NCBI GenBank assembly: GCA_963969595.1
Contig: OZ018415.1
Coordinates: forward strand, 11,346,001 to 11,410,000
Length of the DNA: 64,000 bases
Source of the DNA: Neckera pumila
Taxonomy: Eukaryota > Streptophyta > Bryopsida > Hypnales > Neckeraceae
Reading direction: 5' to 3'
Position 1 is the stretch's first letter. Each line of letters opens with the position of its first letter. Of the stretch, positions 47,393 to 59,330 are shown piece after piece. Below the pieces are notes generated by a model. That model saw only the letters and a program-made list of their open reading frames with translations, was not told the DNA's origin and did no database searches. Made by a program: the position numbers and the translations under genes.

Positions 47393-47617
47393 AATGTCTG
47401 TGGTATCCTTTTAGAGTTAAAGTTAAACTTGCATTTGCGAGCAGGACAGTGAATCAACTTAGATTTTATTTAATTTAGAAGTAGAATGATTGATCAGCAT
47501 GTTATTCAACTATGATTTTTTTAGTTTTTGATTCTATGGTGTTTTTGTGAAAACTGCAACAACAACTTGAACTTGTTCAAACTCCAACTTTAACTCTAAA
47601 AGGATACCATAGACATT
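47393..47617. repeat. Inverted repeat, 40-bp arms
   Basis: Arms 47393-47432 and 47577-47617 share 'ggtatccttttagagttaaa' with few differences, separated by about 145 bp. MITE-like, with no target-site duplication recognised. Confidence 0.6.
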
Positions 47618-47893
47618 AAGTGTTCAATGGATGATACAAAATCATTCTAAATAGGGCAAAAAAGTTTATCTTTGAAGTTTTGTGTGAAAAGTTTGTTTTG
47701 CACATTAGTTTGACCTCCAATGAGTGCTCATGCTAGGTTTTATAAGTAAATGATTTACATGGTACCAAAAAGGTTGATTTCAAAGGTTAATGTAATTGGG
47801 TTGGTGCTCTTGCTAATGGTGTAGTACTTGGAAAAACATCTTTGGAATTAAAGTTAAGACGTCACACTTTCAAAACAAGACTTAAAAGAAATC

Positions 47894-48046
47894 TGCATTA
47901 TTCTTGCTGATATCTTTTGTTAATCTAACCCATTTGTGTTTAAAACAACACAATTTCAACATTATTTTAGTCACACTTCTGAAAATCTGCGTTATTTGCA
48001 ACACAATTGTGTTAGATTTAACAAAAACATCACAAAGAATAATGCA
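47894..48046. repeat. Inverted repeat, 46-bp arms
   Basis: The left arm 'tgcattattcttgctgata' onward and the right arm 48001-48046 are imperfect inverted copies (about 80% by eye) with a 60-bp loop. Confidence 0.55.
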
Positions 48047-48649
48047 AAATTTTTCTAGTGGCTAGCTTTGATTTTATGATTCTAAAGCAAATTTTAGTGG
48101 AAATACCATCTTGCTTATGAGTAAATAGGATTTCAAGCTTTGCAATCATAAAGAATCATTTCATTCCAATAAGACGTCATAAATTCACGTACCATTGACT
48201 TTTTCAATTTAAAATTGTTCCCATAATAGAAATATCTTTAAAAAATAATTGTATTTGTTCACCTTGTGTTTTCATTTGACATTAAGAAGTGCCTTTAAAT
48301 CCCATTTCTACCCTAGAGTAACAAATATAGACATCTACAATCACAATACTTCAATCAAATCAATCATTGGAATTCGACATAGAGGTCAAAAGATAAAATC
48401 CAACTAATACCTTATTACATCTTGTGGGTTTTTTTCCAATTTAATAAACTAATACTATTGGAAATTCAGTGGAGTGACTTCTATCCTAATACTACACCAT
48501 TAGCATAAGAACCGACCCAAATTACATTGTTTTTTGGAACTAAGGTAGTCTGCTCTTAAAGTGACCATTTAAGAGTTGTCTGCCTTTTGGAGGAAGTTAA
48601 ACTTCTTGAAACAATGTTTAGTTAATTTTTGGTATAAAGAAGAATAGAC
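48047..48649. other. AT-rich spacer
   Basis: Nothing recognised. Confidence 0.4.
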
Positions 48650-48752
48650 TTGGCATCTAATCCAAGTGGTTCATATTTTTTTGACCTTTGTGGAATTAGT
48701 TACAAATTTTAAAGTTGAAACGCAGTGATCACTAAAATCGATCACCTCTTGA
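48650..48752 (-). repeat. Dispersed repeat, second copy, inverted
   Basis: Inverted match to 37404-37506 across about 100 bp. The neighbouring 'ggtagtctgctct' also resembles 'gatagtctgctct' at 37313, so the repeat may be longer than the conserved core. Confidence 0.55.
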
Positions 48753-48882
48753 AATATACACCATTGATACATTGAAGAAAAAAATGTACATGTGCACTAT
48801 GATCGGTTTTAAAGGCCAATCGCTTTTAGAACAGACTACTTTATAGAACAAGGGATATGAAGGTTGCACAAAAGAAACATTT

Positions 48883-49627
48883 GGGTGAATGCAAGAAACA
48901 CTTGTACTATTTTTTGTCACACCTTGCATGCTGATTTGTTTTTTAGGCATAACTTTTGCATATTGAATCCAAATGACTTCAGAGTTATAGGGAAGGTGCT
49001 CATGACCACTATACACCTTGTCTAATTTTTTGGCAATTTTCAAAAATGTTTTATTAAATAAAAGCAGCCCCCAATTTTATGTCACAAATTCCAATTTGGA
49101 GGTTTTTAGAACTATTTTGTTATTTTGTACCCAAAAACTTAAATTTGGAGCTGAAATTTGGAGGGAATGGTCTTCTAGTAGACTTGTAGCTATATAGAGA
49201 AGAAATTCAAAAATTACTTAATTTTGTATTGTGTGGAAGTCCACAAATAGAGCTTCTTTCTTCTTACATTTTAGAATATATAAAATATTATTTTGGTGGT
49301 TCTTTTGGTGTTAGACCATCTCCATACTTCCATAGAGTTATTACAAATGGTCAATTTTTATTTAATTTATTTGATTTATTTTACTATTTTTAACTACTTA
49401 AAGCATCAAAGTGTCTTTTCTTGAGATTTGGCACTTTCTAGTTCTCCCACTTAGAGAATTTTTCTATGCTTTTCCTTCCCATGGTTCCTTCATCTTAAAA
49501 CTATATACATTGGCCACATTTTTTTTTTAAATTAAATTTTTTTTTTCTATGCTTAAAGTACTCCAAAAAAAAAAGTATCAAATAGTGAAAACGCAACAAA
49601 TAGTACAAGTGTTTCTTGCATTCACCC
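48883..49627. mobile_element. TIR element, TGCAAGAAACAC family, copy 2
   Basis: The left end GGGTGAATGCAAGAAACACT continues as 'tgtacta', and the right end is its inverse without mismatch over about 27 bp. The length is 745 bp. Sister copy at 17012-17736. No transposase frame. Confidence 0.75.
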
Positions 49628-49692
49628 ATCTGCAAGATGCAAAATGCAAATTAGAAGTCACCTCACAAGTATCACCTTCACTATAGAGATCA

Positions 49693-50625
49693 TTAATCAT
49701 TAAACACCCAAACACCATTTTTGGCAACATAGCGATTTGGGGCAGCTCACTATGAATGGAGTTTTAATTTTTTTTCTTTGAGAATTTCACACAATATTTT
49801 CCAAAAGAGTAGCTTTAGGGCCCAACAATTTTTATAAATTTTGACTGTAAGGTTAAAATTTTATTGGATAATATGTGATTTACAATGCTCGGCGGGTAGC
49901 TTAAAAATTCTTAAAAAATCACTTTTTAAAAAAATAAAAAATTTGAAATTGGTTCTTTAGATTTTAATATATGCGAGAAGCTTTAAATTATTTCATTTTG
50001 ATTAATGAGATGAAAACTATGAGGAGTTTTAATTTGCGGGTAGTTATGGAATCTCTACTCTAAAATAAACTTTGAAGTCCTTTATTTAATTAAATTCTCA
50101 ACATTTTAGAAATAAAAAAAAAAAAATTGGGTGTAGGTTGTTTATTACAACATTACAACTATTGGGATTGGCATTTTTCAATTCTATAATTAAATTCTTA
50201 ACAATTTAGTATTTTGAATCATTCTCTACTTCTTTCTGCTTACTATTTAGTTTCTATATGTTGTACAATTCCAAATGATCTTAAATTTTTCAAGCATGTA
50301 GCCAACTTGACTTCAAAAATGAGTCCAAAGAGTAACCACCATTTTGGACATTTTTTTATACAAATGAGCCCCTTTTGAAGTGCAGCTGCCCGGATTTTTG
50401 CATGGACAAAAAAGGATTTTTTTCAATTCAAACACTAATGTCTTGCAATGTGCACGGTGAAAAATTCTGAAAATTTTTCCACATCTTCTCAAACCAATGC
50501 ACTACAAGATCTTACAATTCCATGTCTCCAAAAATGATTTTTTACGAAAATTTGATACTTGTATTAGAAATGGCACTTTTGGAGCGTTTTTGGTGAAAAC
50601 ATAGTCAAATACATTTAGGGGTTAA
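49693..50625 (+). mobile_element. TTAA-flanked non-autonomous element, type I variant
   Basis: A 933-bp element. The left end TTAATCATTAAACACCCAAA is a mutated TTAATCCCTAAAGGACCAAA. The right end 'catttaggggttaa' is standard. The right half is close to type I ('gcacttttggagcgtttttg', 'aagtgcagctgcccgg'). The left half ('ggcaacatagcgatttgggg') is diverged from the other type I copies but matches both arms of the foldback element at 12502 and the fragment at 55085. Confidence 0.75.
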
Positions 50626-50876
50626 AGTACAAAAGCGTAAGACCATCTGGGAATAAACTAACTGCACCGCAAGGGCCTAGCTATGAGTGCTACCCTTTAA
50701 TGCAGAATGACTCATCAAACAATTTAGTTCCATATTATGCAGAAGAGCTTCCAGTGAAGATCAGAAAATGCAAGAACTGGAGCACATTAAGACATCGACA
50801 CATGATACAGTGATAGCCTTTTTATAGAAGTGCGAGATCAGGTGCATTTGGGGAGCATTAGAGGAGCATTAGATGA

Positions 50877-51127
50877 CATTTCGGGGCATTAGAAGTCTGT
50901 TTTATGTCCATTTCCAATGTAGTCCGATTCTGTGAGTTCCAGTACGGGCTGTCAGAATTTTCAAAAAAAATAAAAAAATCATTTTAAGCAAATAATAAAT
51001 AAATAAATGATGTGGCATTGTTTGTGTCGCATCAACAAACTATTGCAACTGCATTCCCATAGTCTGGAAACGCAGAGAACTCTCTGGGAACTCACGGTCT
51101 CCCAATGCTTCAAAATGTCATCTAATG
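50877..51127. mobile_element. CATTAGA-type TIR MITE, third copy
   Basis: The left end CATTAGATGACATTTCGGGG and the inverse of the right end CATTAGATGACATTTTGAAG match for 15 bases and continue with a shared GCATT. The interior includes 'gagttccagtacgggctgtc' and 'ctgggaactcacgg'. The length is 251 bp. Confidence 0.65.
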
Positions 51128-52056
51128 GCAGGGAGGAGATTCAATGGAAGGGCCATTTCATAAACTTGATCCCTAAACGTCTCAATACTTTTATGAATTT
51201 TTGCACATTTTTGCTTTTATCTTTATACAGAAACATTATTTACCGGACTTTTATAAATTTGGTCATTGAAGAAGGTTGTGTTTTCTAGCTTCAAGTCTTA
51301 CATTGGATGAATGAGAACTTCGTTGGACGAAATAGTGCCTCGAAGCCCTCTGTTCATCGTCCAAAATATGGATGTCAAAGCGCTTCAGGATTAAGGGCAA
51401 TGGTGACCAAGACTTTAGAGCTTGGGAAAATGCGCCAAAGTGTGTTGTATAGTACTAATTTATATGCATTTATTTTTTAATTTTTTTTGGATACAAATAA
51501 AGGGAAACCTTTACTGCAATAAAAGAAAAACAAGTGCCCGGTTGTAATTGACCTAAGAGGGACCAACCCACACGTGATAGAATATATAATAAAGAAAGTG
51601 AAGAGCTCAAAACTCAAAAGGTTGGGATTCAAAACCAGCCTAGGGGCCGAAGAGTGCTACCGTAGGGCCTAGATGTTGTGGCTATTTTAGAACAATATTG
51701 TCCCTATTTTAGGTGAGTAGGATGACCATTATGAATTCACTTTTGTCAGTTCAGGTGAAAGGGCTAGCAGTAGCATTCATGGACTTTAGGGCATATCCCT
51801 TCAAAATCTCATAATTAATTCATTCTTTGTCTAACAATTATACTTTCATTTCCTATAGCTTTGTATACTATATTTAATACATATAAATTTTTTTGGACAA
51901 TCCTTCAACTATCCAAGGGGGTCAAAATAAAAATTATGGCTAAAATAGTGAGGGTTGGCATGCCATTGTTACACTTTGCTAAGCGACACATTGCTTTAGA
52001 CTATGAAAAAAGCTCTAGAAAATTATTCAAACATCTTTGGTGATAAGCATTCAATA
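51128..52056. other. Intergenic spacer
   Basis: No gene recognised. Composition varies, with a more balanced patch at 51290-51460. Confidence 0.4.
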
Positions 52057-53028
52057 TTAACCCCTAAAGGACCTAGGTCTTTTTCTGCCAAAAAACTCTC
52101 AAAACTGCCATTTCTAGAGCAAAGAGTAAAAAAATTTAAAAATTGTTTTTTTTGCACATCCAACTATAGGATGTTATACCTAACTAGTATGAAAACATGT
52201 GAAAAAAATTTCAAGATTTTTGACAGCACAGATTGCAAGATATTTGCATTTGAAGTGAAAAAAACAACATTTTCAACACATTGCGGGACTAGATTTTTTG
52301 ACTTTGAACATTCTTAACTTAAACTTTTTGCACTACAAAGTTTTGAGCTTTAAATTTTTATAGTGGAAAATTGAGTTGAGAGTCTAGGAAAAAAACAAAA
52401 ATTCAAAAAAACTCAATTTTCATTCTTAAAAAAATTGTTAAAAAGAAGATAGTACAAGATAGAAGGAAAATCTAAAATATTAATATCTTTTGGATAGAAT
52501 TAAAATGCACAAATCCCAATGGTGAGATCGTTCTAGCAAAAAAACTAAACCATCCGGAATTTTTTTTTCGAAAAATTGCAAAAAATGCATTCCAAAATGA
52601 ATCCTACAAGTTATTTTTTTTCAAGGAGATGCTCTAATTGCCCGAAAAACAAGATTGTCCATAACTTTCTCATAAAAAATCCAAATGAAATGAATCAAAG
52701 CTTCCCAAATAGGCAAAAATATAATATATGAGTATAAAAAATTTAAAAATACAAAAAAAAAAAATTTAAAAATTTAAAAAAAATTTAAAAAAATTTAAAA
52801 AAATTTTAAATTTTTTTTTTTTTGCTAACCCCCTCTCCCCTGTTTTGAGCTTATTTGGGCATAACTTTTGTTCCCGGGCGCCGATTGAAAAAAAAATTCC
52901 CATGAAGCTTATCAATTTTTCTACCTTCAAAAAAAATTTCAAAAAATCACAACAAAAATTCAGCTTGTAGGTACCTACCCAAAATCCCATTTGTCCTCCG
53001 AAGGGACAATGGGCCTTTAGGGGGTTAA
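52057..53028 (+). mobile_element. TTAA-flanked non-autonomous element, type II
   Basis: It starts TTAACCCCTAAAGGACCTAG and ends 'gggcctttagggggttaa'. The length is 972 bp. The internal order matches 1603-2528: 'ctcaaaactgccatttct', 'gattgcaagatatttgcatt', 'aatcccaatggtgagatcg', 'cataacttttgttcc'. The subterminal palindrome reads TTGTCCTCCGAAGGGACAA. The excess over 930 bp comes from an A/T low-complexity run at 52736-52822. Confidence 0.8.
52736..52822. repeat. A/T low-complexity run
   Basis: Alternating A-runs and 'aattt' units ending in a long T run, located inside the TTAA element where other copies have a shorter A/T stretch. Confidence 0.9.
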
Positions 53029-53391
53029 GGGGAGTCATAGTTGGTGAGGAGAGGTTTAGCAAATTTGCTTATATCACGATAGCTACACATGGTTTGCAAT
53101 TAGGAGAAATTTAACAAATATACTAAAAGATTTTGTACTTGTCCTCAAAAAAAAGTAACACTTCAGCAAGTTTGTTGAAAGATCAAAATCCTATTGTGAC
53201 TCCTCCTAGTGTGTGCATATAAAATATAAGCTAAAAAACTAGTAAATGTACCACAATTCCAAAGCCACGCTATTTAGGCCACTATATAAAAATAGTGTGC
53301 ACTTCAAATTTCCAATAGATTCTATTGATACATAGAGACTACAAAGAACCACAAATAATCACATGACCCAATGATCCAGACAGGATGCACT

Positions 53392-54320
53392 TTAACCCCT
53401 AAGGACCAACATGCGTTTTTTGGCCGTATAGAAATTTTAGGCAAGTACGTGTGACTAGAGCTATCCATATTTGAGGCGAAAATTTTAAGAGAAGGAGGGG
53501 GCAAGGAATATCTTCATGTGTACCAAGTTTCGTGACATTTCAAAATATGAGTCAAAAGTTGTGACCTAATATGTTATTTTTTTTGTAACTGGGCAATTTG
53601 GACAAATAAGAAAAAATCATTTTTTTCGGAATTTGTTTTTTTGAAATCTTTCTCTACATTTATATATACTTAAAAAGCTTTGAGTCATTCCATTTCAATC
53701 AATGAGTCAAAAGTTATGAGGGTTTTTGAATTACGGGCAGGTATGGATTCTCTACTCTAAAAACACTTTAAAGTCGTTTATTTAACTCAATTTTGAATAT
53801 TTTTGGAAAAAAATAAAATCCTAGGATGGAGATTGATTATTAAAACATTACAACCGTTGGGATTGGCATTTTTAAGTTCCATGATTAAATTTTTAACATT
53901 TTAGTATTTTGAATCATTTTCCACTTTTTTCTACTTACTATTTTTTTCCTATATGTTGTATAGTTCCAAATGATGTGAAATTTTTCAAGCATATAGACAA
54001 CTTGTTTAGGAAACTGAATTCAAAGAAGCACCACCTTTATCGGCATTTTTTCATTGAAAAGTGAGCTTGCAAAGTGCAGCTGCCCAGTTTTTCGCAGGAT
54101 TGAAAAAATGGTTTTCAAGACTTTGAATGCTTATATCTTATGATCCACACGGTGGAATTTTCTGAAATTCTTACCACATGTTTTCAAAATATCATACTAC
54201 AAGATCCTATGGTTATATGTGTCAAAAATTGTTTTCTTCCAAAAATTTGGTAGTTGTATTAGAAATGGCAGTTTTGGAGCGCTTTTAGTGATTACATAGT
54301 CATGAAACTTTAGGGGCTAA
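53392..54320 (+). mobile_element. TTAA-flanked non-autonomous element, type I
   Basis: A near-identical partner of 15867-16798 along 929 bp. The left end TTAACCCCTAAGGACC has lost one A. The right end 'actttaggggctaa' has TTAA mutated to CTAA. The interior blocks are unchanged. Confidence 0.8.
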
Positions 54321-55084
54321 AATGGGCCAAAATTGCCAAAAACTTGAGCAATTTGTTTGCTCATTTTTTCTTGACATTAGATAGAACACCTTTATAGGAT
54401 GTTGCAGTTCAAATTGAGAGTAAAGTGCCTCAAAATTTTTCAAATTATTTTACCTTACAATTTAGTAGATATATACTTTTGAAGTTTTACTTGGATCCAT
54501 GGAAAAACAACGCCCCAGCATGCTTTGAAGGAGCATATCTTAGTGAGAGTATTTTTTTTAAAGATGACCTTTTTGTGCTCAATGAAAGACAAGAGAGTTG
54601 AAAATGCTCATCTAAAATTTCACAACATTCTCGTCATTTTGCAATTTTGAGTGGAGCTTGCATGCAAGGACGTCACTGAAATAAAAATAGTGTTTATAAG
54701 TATAACAAGAATGGGCACATTTATCCTCTCCTTGGACTCCTTGAATGTGCCCTTTTTGAGGTGGGCAATATTTGTTGTGCTTGGTTGACTTTTCAATCCA
54801 TGCCCAAATTGAACCAAAAAACATGAGTTTTGAACTACACTACACCATTCAACTTTAGAAATTCCACAAGGCAGAGTTTCACTTGGAATTTGATGACACT
54901 ATTGCCATTGAATTTATAATGCAATATATTTTTAGAAATAATTTTTATTAAGAAAAAATTCAAAATTAGATAACATGCAATTTAAGCAAAAGGGCAAGCG
55001 ACAAAAAAATAGTCACTTGGGTCATTAGGGGTTACTCTCTAACATGCAAGTTGACGGCTTGTATAAATAGTTTTGAAAGAATCC
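54321..55084. other. Spacer between TTAA elements
   Basis: AT-rich with short unsupported ORFs. No element ends recognised. Confidence 0.4.
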
Positions 55085-55449
55085 ATACCTACCCACAAAC
55101 TTAAATTCCTCATAACTTTTGACTCATAGATCAAATTGAATGATTCAAAGCTTCACACTTCTATATAAATCTAAAGAACCAATTTCAGTTTTTTATTTTT
55201 TTTAAAGTAATTTTTAAAGAAGTTTTTTGAGCTGCCTGGGCTGCCCGCCGACCAATGAAAATCACATATCATGCAATAACTTTTTAACTATGTAGTCAAA
55301 AGTTAGGAAAATTATTGGGCCTTAAAGCTACTCTTTGGGCACATGTTGTGTAAAATTTTCAAAGAAAAAAAAATAAAAACTCCATTTGTAGTGAGCTGCC
55401 CAAAATTGCTATGTAGCCAAAAAATGCAGCTTGGTCCTTTAGGGGTTAA
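55085..55449 (-). mobile_element. Truncated TTAA element (type I variant left half, inverted)
   Basis: The stretch ending 'cttggtcctttaggggttaa' is the inverse of the left part of 49693-50625 ('gtagtgagctgcccaaaatt', 'gctatgtagccaaaaaa'). The other end is missing. Its TTAA (55446-55449) is shared with the next element. Confidence 0.65.
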
Positions 55450-56379
55450 TCCCTAAAGGACCGGTTGTCCCCTCGGGGGACAATTTGGGTCCGGGCAGGT
55501 TCCTACTGTCTCAGTTTTTTGTGATATTTGTTGGGATTTTTTGAGGTTGTATATCTTTGCAAGAGCTTTGTGAATATGTAATTTTTATTTTCATTGATGC
55601 CCGGGAGCAAAAGTTATGGCACAATAAGCAAAAATGGAATTTGGCGGGCAGCACAAAGAAGATCACAAAAAGTCAAAATAATTTTTTTTTCAGTTTTTTG
55701 ACTCAAAGATTATATTTTTGTCTACATATAAAGCTTTGTTTCATTCAATTTGGACTAATAATGAGAAAGTTATGGACAATCTTAGTTTTTCGGGCAATCT
55801 AAGCATCTTCTTGAAAAAATAACTTATAGAATTCATTTTTGAATGCTTTTTTTGTAGAATTTTTCAAAAAAATTTGTTAGGCAGGGTTAGATTTTATTGC
55901 TAGAATAATCTCACCGTTGGGATTATTGTGATTCAATTCCATCTAAAAGCTATTAACAATTTAGTTTTTTCTTCAATCTTGAACCCACCTCTACTTAACA
56001 ATTTTTTAATGAGTAAAAATTAAATGATTCTTTTTTCAAAAAAAATTTAGTAGATTCTTAGCTCAACTACTTAACATACATAAGTAGAAAATCAAAATCA
56101 ATAGTGCAAAAAATTTGAACTAAAAAGATTCAAAGCCAAAAAATCTAGTCAAGCAAGGTGCAAAGAAATTTGTTTTTTTCACTTTAAATGTATATATCTT
56201 GCAATTTACGTGGTCAAAGTTTCTAAAATTTCTTCCACATATTCATGTACTAGTCAAGTATAAGATCTTACAGTTGGATATGAAAAAAAATAAAAATTTA
56301 AACTCTTTTCTCTTTGCAATAGAAATGACAGTTTTGAGTGGTTTTTGGTAGGAAATCACCTTGGTCCTTTAGGGGTTAA
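55446..56379 (-). mobile_element. TTAA-flanked non-autonomous element, type II, inverted
   Basis: It starts TTAATCCCTAAAGGACCGGT and ends 'cttggtcctttaggggttaa', 934 bp. Just inside the left border is a strong hairpin TTGTCCCCTCGGGGGACAA. The interior is the reverse complement of the other type II copies. Well preserved at both ends. Confidence 0.8.
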
Positions 56380-58299
56380 AGGACAGACTAATGACCATAG
56401 AAATCATCCATTTTGATATTACGGGAATCATTGGTTTAAAAAATTCAAAGAGACTCCATGGAAATCATCTATTTTGAAGTTGTGGGAATCATTGGTTTAA
56501 AATTTTTCAAAAGGACTCATTGGAAGTCAAACTACTATAGAAGATCTTCCCTTTCTATCCTTAGTTTTGAGGATGAATGATTTACACTTCTATCCTACAC
56601 AGAAAGATTCTCTCTCATTCATCCACCACAAAATGGCCGCAGCGTCCTTTGTGAGAAGCTTACCACTTGAAGCTGCAATAAAGAGAAAAAAAATGCTTTA
56701 TTATCCAACGACGCTAGCATGTGAGCGCGTGAGCGTGAGCCTAAGAGCAGTGAGCGGGGATTGTGTGAGCCTAGAGCCTAGAAATTTAGAACATGATGTA
56801 ATTTCTAAATTTTTTGGTTAAAAAGTTAAAAGATTGTTTTTTTTTAATAAAATTTATTATATTTAGAAAATACAACCTATTACCACAAGACCCATGACCG
56901 TTGATTTTAGATCTAGAATCATAGGAAAGTGGGACTTTTGCATCTTTTGAAATTTATATCACGTTTTGAGAGGTTGTCCCAAAGTGGGCTAATCAAGTGA
57001 GAGTACAAATCATTTAGAAGCAATTCTAAGGATGAGAAGAAGATAGATTCAAATAAAATATCAGAGGATGTGGAACATTGTGTATATAATAAAATATTTT
57101 ATTGCAGCAAGAAATATACATAAGAATATGAATATAATTTTTTGCTACTCGAATTAAAATTTTTGAAGATAGAATAACAGTGGTATGTATCTACTACATA
57201 TCATGCTAATATTTGTCAACTAACTTACTTGTATGTCTTGATGATTTTGGCAATAACAATTGCTTTCTTAACTTCATCCAAGCAAGGATATGAATGTGGA
57301 TGAACGTGTCTATCTTATAATCTAGTTTGTAAAAGTAACAAAAGATGTAATAAAGGTGTTTGCAGTTTACTTAATACATGCCATACTTTAAATGGGAGTC
57401 CCATCCATACTTCCGTAATGGAGACATGTACAAGATGGAAAATTGAAAAGTGTGATGTTATAAACCTTTTGTTGAAGTTCAATCCCAAACAAAAGTATAA
57501 GAAATAGCACTAAGTCTAGGGCAAGGAAGGAAGTTCACCCTAATTGTATTTGCAATAATATTCCTTGCATTTTCCTATATATTGTGGTGATTTTTAATTT
57601 ATGCTTTGACAAACTTGCTTGCCATTCCAAATGGAAGAGATTCTTTCAGCATGTGTTAGTCAAGGATAAATCCGCAGCTCATGCTCAAATATCCTAGGCA
57701 AGGTGAATAGATGTCAAGGTGACATTAGTTTAGTAGATTGTAGGTGGAACCAGCTTATTCAAGCTTAATGATTTTGGTACAAGTAAAATTAGTATCAGTA
57801 AGAACAAGCTCAATCTCGGGGATTTCTACCTTGATAAGAATATGAGAAAGTTTAGGTACCATGACGTATCATGCAATTTAATAAGCACAAAACCAAAAAT
57901 TCTTGATTTGAACTGTTGTACCTTTACACTCATTCTTTTGTCCTTTGTAAGTAGGGGCAACAATGGGTTTCCCATGCCTACAAATCAATAGCTTGCATTT
58001 GGCCTATGTGTACATCTATATGGCGTGACATTCTTTCTTTGACTTGTTTGAAATTCTCGCTATGTGTTCCAATGTATCGCAATCCGTTTGTACCACAAAT
58101 TAGGTATGGAGCATGATTGCTTCAAAACTCCTCAACTGTATAGCTCCAAGTTACATTCTAGTAATGGACAATCTAATTTGAATCCAAGGATGAGAGAAGT
58201 TAACTTTGTTCAAGTGATGAATACCACCTTCAAAATCAATTAGAAGATCTAATTTCCTTTTACTAGATCCAAAAACCTCTTTTTCCTCTAAGTGCAGAA
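56380..58299. other. AT-rich spacer, perhaps tail of the decayed transposon
   Basis: No intact gene. On the - strand, fragments such as 'ECHAIYRCTHRPNA' (near 58020, reconstructed across frame breaks) could extend the transposase relic at 58300-59330, but this is too decayed to delimit. Confidence 0.35.
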
Positions 58300-59330
58300 T
58301 TTGAATGCAGAAGTCTTTTGCTTCAAGCATCTTGTTGATTGCGATTGCAATTTTCTTTTGGTTTCAAAATGCCAGAGCTGTCTTTAATTTTAAATCCTTT
58401 TTGGAGGTTTTTTTCCCAAAAGGGCCCCATAGAACAAGCCCTATGGTTGGTCATCTGTATGAAGGTTCAAATCCAATCATCATACATGGCAATTAACATG
58501 TTAGATCTACATTTTTTGGAAGCTTGTATTTGTTTGTAGTGCACTATTTCTTTGAGGTTGCACACTGGGACATCTGTTAGTTCTTCTTTTTTTAGTTTCT
58601 GCAAAGATGATTAATGAAGTCATTGTTCAAACGGTTTTCAATTTATAGTATAGGGTAAAAATAAAAAAAAGAAATGAGGTTAAAGGTAATACCATTTCCA
58701 TGAATCCACCCCACTGACGGCATCAAAAATACCAAAATGCGAATCAATCCTCCAATTTTCAAATTTCTAATTCTAATGCAGCTCCAAAGGAGTACCACCC
58801 AAGCTCTAATTTCTAGAATCATCTTATCCACTTCAAACGTTGATGCTCCATCCTTGTATTGTTGGTAGAGTTGGATATGCTAATTTTATAATTTTTTAGC
58901 AATTAGCTTCTTTATATCGTTGTGCATGTTTATTTCCTAGTGGAATAAGCAAGTCCTTTCATGGTTTACCATTAGAACAAATGGAACCTGTGACCCATAC
59001 ACAATGAAAATTGCATTAAAGTTGGCTTGAGCACTATCACACATGAATCCTTGGAAGGTTGGATCTGACACCCCATTTTCTACCATGACCTATTTGGACA
59101 ACGCCAAAAATGAGCTAACCTTTGGTGTCCTCAGTATGTGTATCACAAACAACAATGGTCATGACTTTGCAATAAGTGGAATTATAGATATGACAAGCGA
59201 CAGTGTCTATGATTTTATCCTTTTCATATGATCAAACATGACAAATCATTTCTCAAAGTTGCCACTTGATTGCATTTGTTTTACAAGATCAACTCCACTC
59301 CCAAGTCCATCCACAATCATCTTGAACAAA
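58300..59330 (-). pseudogene. DDE-transposase-like relic
   Basis: Read on the - strand in shifting frames. The first part (near 59200) gives 'KDKIIDTVACHIYNSTYCKV' followed by 'MTIVVCDTHTED'. A frame change leads to 'FQGFMCDSAQANFNAIFIVY' and 'NHERTCLFH' (near 58960-59070). Then come 'YKDGASTFEVDKMILEIRAW', another one-base shift, 'WYSFGAALE', and further down 'LKEIVHYKQIQASKK'. The Asp in 'CDTHTED' and 'MCDSAQAN' with the surrounding pattern resembles a repeated MULE/DDE-like transposase family that I associate with bryophyte and streptophyte-alga genomes (memory, not searched). Multiple stops and at least two frameshifts make it inactive. Confidence 0.6.
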
